Shown: in pieces, positions 32,613 through 37,734 of the stretch
Numbering within the stretch: the stretch's first letter is position 1
Layout of the letters: the number at the start of each line of letters is the position of its first letter
Assembly: GCA_002469305.1 (NCBI GenBank)
Contig: DKEY01000163.1
Coordinates: forward strand, 2,090 to 39,823
Direction: 5' to 3'
Source of the DNA: Sulfurospirillum sp. UBA6810
Lineage (GTDB): Bacteria; Campylobacterota; Campylobacteria; Campylobacterales; Sulfurospirillaceae
Length of the DNA: 37,734 bases
The notes under the pieces: generated by a model
Told to the model about the DNA's origin: nothing
The model's database searches: none
The model's input: the letters and a program-made list of their open reading frames with translations, nothing else
Translations under genes and position numbers: made by a program

Positions 32613-33117
32613 ATTGCACTATCTTTTTTATATTTTTTTGCATGAGATTTGTCACGAACTCTTTTGTAGGGATAGTGCTACTGAGGTAATCAGAGACGAT
32701 TTTGAAGACAAAGATATCTTTTACATGTAACCTTGCTATTTCTAAAAAAGTATCCGCTTCCATATCTACTAACATTGTTGTGATATTTTCTTTACATGTA
32801 ACTGGTTTTTCAAAACTCTGTAAACTTGCAAAAGGGACATCATCAAGCTCTCTATTTGTACAAAAGAGTGTTCCAAGCGCAACCTCAGGCTCACTGCACC
32901 CTGCTATGCCTATGTTGATGGCTTTTTCAAACGCATACTCGCAAAATATAGCTTTTAAAACCGCAGTAGTTTTTACTTTTCCCATGCCACTTACTACAAG
33001 AAGGAGTGTGTCATTTTCGTATATGCCATCAGATATTTTGTGAAGTTTGAGGCTTCCTATAAATGGTTTTGCTTCTGTTAGTAGTGCAAAGTGGATTAGT
33101 GTTCTTTTTTTTCTCAT
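32605..33117 (-). CDS. Nucleosidase/phosphorylase superfamily protein
   Basis: A 170-residue protein of the MTA/SAH nucleosidase-purine phosphorylase superfamily. The glycine-rich block LLLVVSGMGKVKTTAVL is followed by INIGIAGCSEP. VDMEADTFLEIA corresponds to the ribose-binding MEG/MEA motif, and KIVSDYLSS to the catalytic aspartate region. It is shorter than MTA/SAH nucleosidase (about 230), so it is likely a divergent member whose substrate is unknown. It leads the operon with the SPL-type radical SAM protein. A TATAAT box lies only eight bases before the ATG, so the message may be nearly leaderless. Two exact palindrome copies lie within it. Confidence 0.75.
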   Translation of the reverse strand: MRKKRTLIHFALLTEAKPFIGSLKLHKISDGIYENDTLLLVVSGMGKVKTTAVLKAIFCEYAFEKAINIGIAGCSEPEVALGTLFCTNRELDDVPFASLQSFEKPVTCKENITTMLVDMEADTFLEIARLHVKDIFVFKIVSDYLSSTIPTKEFVTNLMQKNIKKIVQYV

Positions 33118-33125
33118 CTTGCGAA

Positions 33126-33131
33126 ATTATA
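33126..33131 (-). promoter_or_regulatory. Predicted -10 box of the nucleosidase-SPL-SDR operon
   Basis: TATAAT on the minus strand in GGTATAATTTCGCAAG, with the start ATG beginning eight bases after it. With ordinary spacing transcription would start at or just before the ATG, implying a leaderless or near-leaderless message. Confidence 0.45.
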
Positions 33132-33217
33132 CCAAATTTAGCTTTTTATCATAAAGGTTTTAATTATTTACGATAAAATTTGTGCTATTCTTGTTTATAT
33201 AGTTATCGGAGTAAACC

Positions 33218-35695
33218 TTGTATGCTCAATCAAATAATAAAATTGTAAGATGGATTATCTTTTTACCACTATTTGGAATACTTGTTACAACTATCGTTTT
33301 GATACTTGTTTATGTCAAGTTTGAGCAAGATACCTATGCCAAAGAGGTGGCTACTGTCAAAAGCAGATATCTCAAAGATACAAAGATAAAAGCAAGAGAG
33401 AGAGTCGAACATGTTGTATCCTTTCTTGAAGCAAATGAAAAGTTACTTAAAAAAGAAGCGAAACAAGAAGTAAAAAACATCACAAAATTTGCTATAAATA
33501 TCATAGCAAATGAACACTACAACAACATCAAACTTCCCAAGCAACAAATACTAGAAAAAATTAAAGAGAGATTACGAGGGATACGCTTTTTTGATAACTT
33601 TAGCGGATACTTTTTTATCTATGACCTACAAGGCAACAATATCCTTCTTCCAACACAGCCAGAACTTGAAAACACAGATATGTATCATGTGCAAGATGTA
33701 AAAGGTACCTACATAATCCAAGATTTTATAAAAGTCGTCAAAGAGAGAACAGAGGGTTTTTACGAGTGGTATTGGTATAAGCCTGGTGAAGATATCATGA
33801 AAAACAAGATAGGCTATCTTGAGATGTATGAGCCTTTTGGTATCTTGGTAGGAACTGCAAGATATGAAGAAGATATCTTAAATAAAATAAAAAATGATGC
33901 AAAAGTTTTTTTGGAAAATGTCTTTTTCTCAGATGAAGGATATATCTTTGCCTATAACGGAGAGGGAAAACTCATCACCAAAAAAGAAGAGACAAAGCAA
34001 TTTGAAGAGGGTAGTTCTCAAGTAAGCCAAATCATTCGTGGCTCCAAAATGGTACCCGATGGTTTTTTTATCTCACATACTACGTCTATGCAGTTTGATT
34101 CAGGACCAGCACTCGCATATAACTCCTCTTTTGTGAAATATATAGAAAGTTTAGATTGGGTTGTGGGAATTAATACCTATGGCTCAAATGTCCAACGAGA
34201 AATAGAAAAAAAAGAGGAAGAGTTAAAGAAAAAACTCAAAGATACTATTTCTGATATGGCAATGGTGACTTCCATAGTTGTTATCATTGCAATCATAATT
34301 ATGCTAGGTGTAGCAGATAGGCTTAAGAGGATATTGAATTATTATCAAACAAAACTTATCCTCAGACACAACAAAACAAAAGAGCAAAAAAAACTTTTGC
34401 AGTATCAAGTGAAGCACGATAATCTAACTTCTTTACCAAATAGAGCACTACTAGCAGATAGACTGAAACAACTTACAAAAAGAGCCAATAGAGAAAATTA
34501 TAATTTAGCGGTGGTCTTTATAGATGTGGACAAGTTTAAAACTATCAATGATACCTATGGACACCATATAGGTGATTCTATTTTAAAAAAAGTAGCTAAA
34601 AGACTTACTATGTCTGTACGCCAAACGGATATCGTTGCAAGACTAAGTGGAGATGAGTTTATCATCGTGTTAGATAGATGTCAAGATATCACTGATATAA
34701 CAAATGCAATAAATAAGATAAAAAATAGTTTTGAAAAGCCTTTTTATCTTGAAGGGGCTGAGCATCATGTTCGCCTTAGCTTAGGTGTAAGTGTCTATCC
34801 TCAAGATGGAAAAAGTGTTGGGGTTTTGATGAAAAATGCCGACACCGCGATGCTAAAAGCAAAAGAAGAAGGTCGAGATAACTATAAGTTTTTTACAAAA
34901 GAGATGGATGAAGAGGCGCAAAAACAGCTTATGCTAGAAAAAGAGTTAAAAGAGGCGCTCAAATATAATCAATTTGTCCTACATTATCAACCTATCGTCA
35001 ATGCAAAAACGGCCAAAATAGAAGGAGCTGAAGCGCTGATAAGATGGGAACATCCAACACATGGACTTATCTACCCCAATGATTTTATCGGTGTAGCAGA
35101 AGAGAGCAATCTTATTATAGAGATAGGAGAGTGGGTGAGCAAAGAGGCTATGAAACAAGTTGCTTCTTGGTATAAAGAGGGTTTAAATCCTGGGCGTATC
35201 TCTATAAACTTTGCAGGAAGACAGTTAGAACAAGATACTCTGTATGAGTTTATCTTAGAAACACTCAAAGAGTGTGATTGTAAGCCAGAGTGGATTGGTG
35301 TTGAGGTGGTTGAGCGATTTATCATGAAAAATCCACAAAGAAGTATAGAGCTTTTAACAAAACTCAAAAATATCAATATAGGAATTTCGATAGATGATTT
35401 TGGGACGGGATACTCCTCTTTGTCTTATCTCAAACAGCTGCCGATAACAAAGCTCAAGATAGATAGAACCTTTGTAAATAACATAACAAAAAGCTTTGAA
35501 GACAGAGCGATAGCAAAGACTATCATAGCTCTTGGCTCTGGACTTTACCTCAAGGTTTTGGCAGAAGGTGTAGAAACCACCATGCAAAGAGACTTTTTGG
35601 TACAAAATGGCTGTACACAAATGCAAGGGTACCTTTTTGGTAAACCGATGCCAGCACATGAGCTTAAAACTCTTTTAGAAAATGAGAAAAAATGA
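33218..35695 (+). CDS. Double-Cache GGDEF-EAL c-di-GMP turnover protein
   Basis: TTG at 33218 is the start: GGAG is eight bases upstream, and the ATG one base later is in a frame that stops at once. The 825-residue protein has a membrane segment (about 12-30), a periplasmic double Cache sensor (GYFFIYDLQGN and EGYIFAYNGEG repeats), a second membrane segment (about 345-365), a GGDEF domain and an EAL domain. The GGDEF site reads ARLSGDEF with an RQTD inhibitory site before it; the Ser in place of the first Gly may lower cyclase activity. The EAL domain keeps EALIRW, the Asn of NFAGRQL, VVERF, DDFGTGYSS, KLKIDRTF and LAEGVE, so phosphodiesterase activity is likely. It is a clear paralogue of the broken gene at 29024. 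Its stop overlaps the sdaA start (ATGA). Confidence 0.9.
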   Translation: MYAQSNNKIVRWIIFLPLFGILVTTIVLILVYVKFEQDTYAKEVATVKSRYLKDTKIKARERVEHVVSFLEANEKLLKKEAKQEVKNITKFAINIIANEHYNNIKLPKQQILEKIKERLRGIRFFDNFSGYFFIYDLQGNNILLPTQPELENTDMYHVQDVKGTYIIQDFIKVVKERTEGFYEWYWYKPGEDIMKNKIGYLEMYEPFGILVGTARYEEDILNKIKNDAKVFLENVFFSDEGYIFAYNGEGKLITKKEETKQFEEGSSQVSQIIRGSKMVPDGFFISHTTSMQFDSGPALAYNSSFVKYIESLDWVVGINTYGSNVQREIEKKEEELKKKLKDTISDMAMVTSIVVIIAIIIMLGVADRLKRILNYYQTKLILRHNKTKEQKKLLQYQVKHDNLTSLPNRALLADRLKQLTKRANRENYNLAVVFIDVDKFKTINDTYGHHIGDSILKKVAKRLTMSVRQTDIVARLSGDEFIIVLDRCQDITDITNAINKIKNSFEKPFYLEGAEHHVRLSLGVSVYPQDGKSVGVLMKNADTAMLKAKEEGRDNYKFFTKEMDEEAQKQLMLEKELKEALKYNQFVLHYQPIVNAKTAKIEGAEALIRWEHPTHGLIYPNDFIGVAEESNLIIEIGEWVSKEAMKQVASWYKEGLNPGRISINFAGRQLEQDTLYEFILETLKECDCKPEWIGVEVVERFIMKNPQRSIELLTKLKNINIGISIDDFGTGYSSLSYLKQLPITKLKIDRTFVNNITKSFEDRAIAKTIIALGSGLYLKVLAEGVETTMQRDFLVQNGCTQMQGYLFGKPMPAHELKTLLENEKK

Positions 35696-37071
35696 ATTCA
35701 GTATTTGAACTTTTTAAAGTAGGGATAGGACCTTCTAGCTCACACACAGTTGGACCGATGTTTATAGCCAGAGAGTTTTTAAAACAAGCTTTAGAGAAAG
35801 GTTGTTTAAAAGAAGCATACTCTCTTAAGATAGAACTTTATGGCTCTTTGGGGGCAACAGGCAAGGGTCATGGAAGTGATAAAGCTATCGTTTATGGATT
35901 GATGGGTTTTGAGCCCTCTAGTATAGATTTGGAAAAGAGTATGGTTCGCTTTTCCAATATGATAGAGCACAAAAAATTGAATCTTTTAGAGGTAAAACGT
36001 ATAGATTTTGACTTTGAAAAAGATTTGATTTTATATCATGATAAGTTTTTAGAGTACCACTCAAACGGTATCAAGCTTTACATGTACAATAAAGAAAAAG
36101 AGTTGATTTTTGAAAAAACTTTTTACTCTATCGGGGGAGGGGCGATACTCGATGAGGTAGATATAAACAAACCTCAAACCAGTGAAGTTGCCATCCCTTA
36201 TAGATTTACAAGTGCAAAAGAGTTACTGAGTATGTGTAGGGAACATGGGCTTAGCATCAGTGAACTTATGATGGAAAATGAAAAAAGTTTTCGCACAAAA
36301 GAAGAGGTGCAAGAGAGTTTACTTCACATCTGGTCTGTGATGCAAGAGTGTGTAAAAAGAGGGTGTGAGGCAAGTGGATTTTTACCTGTTATGGGTGTGA
36401 AAAGACGAGCCAATGAGATATATAAAAGGCTTCAGGCAAAAGATGGTTTTTCTATGATAGACCCACTTGAAGTGATGGATTGGATTGATTTATGGGCACT
36501 TGCAGTCAATGAAGAGAATGCTTGTGGAGGAAAAGTCGTAACTGCTCCTACAAATGGTGCGGCAGGGATTATCCCTGCAGTTTTGTTTTATATGAATAAA
36601 TTTTTAACCACTTCTATCAAAGATTATGATGAAAAAAAAGTGATGGAGTTTTTACTCACAGCAGGGGCAATAGGGCTTTTATACCAAAGAAATGCTTCTA
36701 TCAGTGGTGCAGATGTCGGATGTCAGGGTGAGATTGGAGTTGCTTGTTCTATGGCTGCGGGTGCACTTGCTAGTGTGATGGGTGGCAGTTGTGAGCAGAT
36801 AGAAAATGCTGCAGAGATTGGGATGGAACACAATCTTGGGCTTACATGTGATCCTATTGGAGGGCTTGTGCAGATACCTTGTATCGAGAGAAATGCTATG
36901 GCAGCTATGAAAGCGGTCAATGCGGCTCGTATGGCATTAAATGGGGATGGAAAACATTTTGTTTCGCTGGACAGTGTTATAAAAACGATGTTTGAAACAG
37001 GCAAAGACATGATGAATAAATACAAAGAGACTTCAACTGGTGGCTTAGCTGTCAATGTTGTAGAGTGTTAA
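35692..37071 (+). CDS. sdaA: L-serine ammonia-lyase, iron-sulfur-dependent, single chain
   Basis: A 459-residue enzyme that deaminates L-serine to pyruvate and ammonia. The N-terminal beta domain starts SVFELFKVGIGPSSSHTVGP, with the family's SSSHT motif. The alpha domain has CGGKVVTAPTNGAAGIIPAV, and cluster cysteines in GCQGEIGVACSMAAG, GLTCDPIGG and QIPCIERNAM. The start ATG overlaps the stop of the c-di-GMP gene by four bases (ATGA), so the two are translated from one message. No ribosome site better placed than the upstream purine run AGAAAAA is seen, which supports coupling. Serine dehydratase matters in Campylobacterota that use amino acids as carbon source. Confidence 0.93.
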   Translation: MNSVFELFKVGIGPSSSHTVGPMFIAREFLKQALEKGCLKEAYSLKIELYGSLGATGKGHGSDKAIVYGLMGFEPSSIDLEKSMVRFSNMIEHKKLNLLEVKRIDFDFEKDLILYHDKFLEYHSNGIKLYMYNKEKELIFEKTFYSIGGGAILDEVDINKPQTSEVAIPYRFTSAKELLSMCREHGLSISELMMENEKSFRTKEEVQESLLHIWSVMQECVKRGCEASGFLPVMGVKRRANEIYKRLQAKDGFSMIDPLEVMDWIDLWALAVNEENACGGKVVTAPTNGAAGIIPAVLFYMNKFLTTSIKDYDEKKVMEFLLTAGAIGLLYQRNASISGADVGCQGEIGVACSMAAGALASVMGGSCEQIENAAEIGMEHNLGLTCDPIGGLVQIPCIERNAMAAMKAVNAARMALNGDGKHFVSLDSVIKTMFETGKDMMNKYKETSTGGLAVNVVEC

Positions 37072-37099
37072 AAAGGCCCACTCAAAAGTAGGCCTTTTT
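37070..37099. terminator. Bidirectional rho-independent terminator between sdaA and the symporter gene
   Basis: AAAAAGGCC (37070-37078) pairs with GGCCTTTTT (37091-37099); inside, ACT and AGT extend the stem past one C/A mismatch. T runs are present on both strands. It overlaps the sdaA stop codon and lies four bases from the end of the convergent symporter gene, so it serves both. Confidence 0.85.
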
Positions 37100-37102
37100 A
37101 CT

Positions 37103-37734
37103 TTAAATACTTACTGCTTCTAATTTATCTTTTTTATCATTTAATCCATCAACGATAACAGCACAAACGGCGTCACCTGTGATGTTTAGAGCTGTTCTAA
37201 TCATATCAAAAATTCTATCAAGTGCAAACAGTAAAGGCAATCCCTCGATTGGAATTCCTGCTGCAAGAAGGACAGCAACAACTAAAAATGAAGGGCCTGG
37301 AACACCAGCTTGACCGATAGCACCGATAGTAGCTGTGAAAATGATAGCCGCATATCCTCCTAAACCTAACTCTATATTGTACATTTGAGCAAAGAAAATC
37401 GCTACCAAACCATAGTAGATAGCATTACCACTCATGTTGATAGTTGCACCAAGAGGGAGTACAAATGAAGAGGTCGATTTTGATACTTTCAACTCTTCTT
37501 CACAAGTCTCCATAGTAACAGGAAGCGTTGCCATAGAAGAAGCTGTTGAGAGAGCTACTGCTTGAGGTTTTTTCATAGCTGTTATAAACTTGATAACAGA
37601 CATATTTGAAAAGAGTTTTATCATAATCGGATAGAAGATAAAGCCATAAACTAAAATAGCACCGATATATACGAAAACAAGTTTTGTAACAAGTGTTAGC
37701 ATGTCAAAGCCATATGTTCCGATAGACTCTGCCA
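37103..37734 (-). CDS. Sodium:dicarboxylate/glutamate symporter (DAACS family), 3' part
   Basis: The gene enters from the right edge; the frame is open to the last base, so the N-terminus is missing. About 210 residues are seen. Landmarks of the DAACS (GltP/DctA-like) family are STASSMATLPVTME, the serine-rich re-entrant loop; VLPLGATINMSGNAIYYG; GAIGQAGVPGPSFLV; and DRIFDMIRTALNITGDAV, whose Asp and Asn bind substrate and sodium. It would import C4-dicarboxylates, glutamate/aspartate or serine-type amino acids with sodium. It is convergent with sdaA and shares its terminator. Which substrate applies cannot be told from this part. Confidence 0.88.
   Translation of the reverse strand, partial: AESIGTYGFDMLTLVTKLVFVYIGAILVYGFIFYPIMIKLFSNMSVIKFITAMKKPQAVALSTASSMATLPVTMETCEEELKVSKSTSSFVLPLGATINMSGNAIYYGLVAIFFAQMYNIELGLGGYAAIIFTATIGAIGQAGVPGPSFLVVAVLLAAGIPIEGLPLLFALDRIFDMIRTALNITGDAVCAVIVDGLNDKKDKLEAVSI

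Larger units (their letters stand above)
11895..32801. repeat. Dispersed 10-bp palindrome TTACATGTAA (14 exact copies)
   Basis: Exact copies start at 11895, 12497, 12517, 19226, 19586, 25238, 27746, 27878, 29489, 31714, 32531, 32555, 32721 and 32792. One-base variants lie at 15299, 18364, 20481, 27617 and 36078. At this base composition about 0.1-0.2 copies of a given such 10-mer would be expected in the window. Ten exact copies are in coding sequence and four are intergenic. None is found in the first 11.9 kb. The word is self-complementary, so strand orientation carries no information. Confidence 0.9.

Overview
This is AT-rich DNA (roughly one third G+C by eye) from a bacterium that looks like a member of the Campylobacterota (Epsilonproteobacteria). 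The pointers are the cdsA-dxr pair, a short NFACT protein, double-Cache GGDEF proteins, an SPL-type radical SAM protein next to a nucleosidase, a single-chain iron-sulfur serine dehydratase, and promoters dominated by a TATAAT box with little -35 signal. A Tat-exported sulfide:quinone-oxidoreductase-like flavoprotein suggests sulfur oxidation. The genus cannot be fixed from the window; no rRNA, tRNA or CRISPR was seen.

Layout. 1-3.4 kb (minus): the flavoprotein (cut by the window edge), mobA and leuC. 3.6-5.7 kb (plus): a type II restriction-modification pair of the NgoPII (GGCC) type, with a 43-codon relic of an ATPase gene between endonuclease and methylase. 5.7-12.5 kb: an IclR regulator divergent from four tightly packed genes: a CitE-like lyase, an AMP-forming acyl-CoA ligase fused to a second CitE-like domain, a mesaconyl-CoA hydratase, and a third CitE-like lyase. 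This operon ends in a strong terminator made of two copies of a 10-bp palindrome. 12.5-15.8 kb (minus): a FapA/DUF342 protein, a small DUF6953-like protein, a VOC protein and a flavin reductase. 15.9-24.2 kb (mostly plus): class I fumarase, a DUF2892 protein (minus), an NFACT/RqcH-like protein behind a duplicated palindromic leader, a small conserved-looking protein, cdsA, dxr, a uracil/xanthine permease and an AGCS amino-acid:sodium symporter. 24.3-27.1 kb: a very AT-rich beta-helix membrane protein gene, split by a frame break. 27.2-37.7 kb: a membrane metallophosphoesterase, a SAM methyltransferase, a frame-broken double-Cache GGDEF gene, a nucleosidase-SPL-SDR operon (minus), an intact double-Cache GGDEF-EAL gene whose stop overlaps the start of sdaA, and the end of a sodium:dicarboxylate symporter gene.

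How the genes work together. The 6.7-12.5 kb operon carries the parts needed to interconvert C5 dicarboxylates and small CoA esters: activate an acid, hydrate or dehydrate mesaconyl-CoA/beta-methylmalyl-CoA, and cleave or form C-C bonds with glyoxylate or pyruvate. A nearby class I fumarase may add mesaconase activity. This is inference from family membership. Two further system-level signals stand out: the palindrome TTACATGTAA occurs 14 times between 11.9 and 32.8 kb (about 0.1 expected by chance) and behaves like an uptake-sequence or HIP1-like genomic word, and two genes each carry an apparent one-base frame break beside a short homopolymer.
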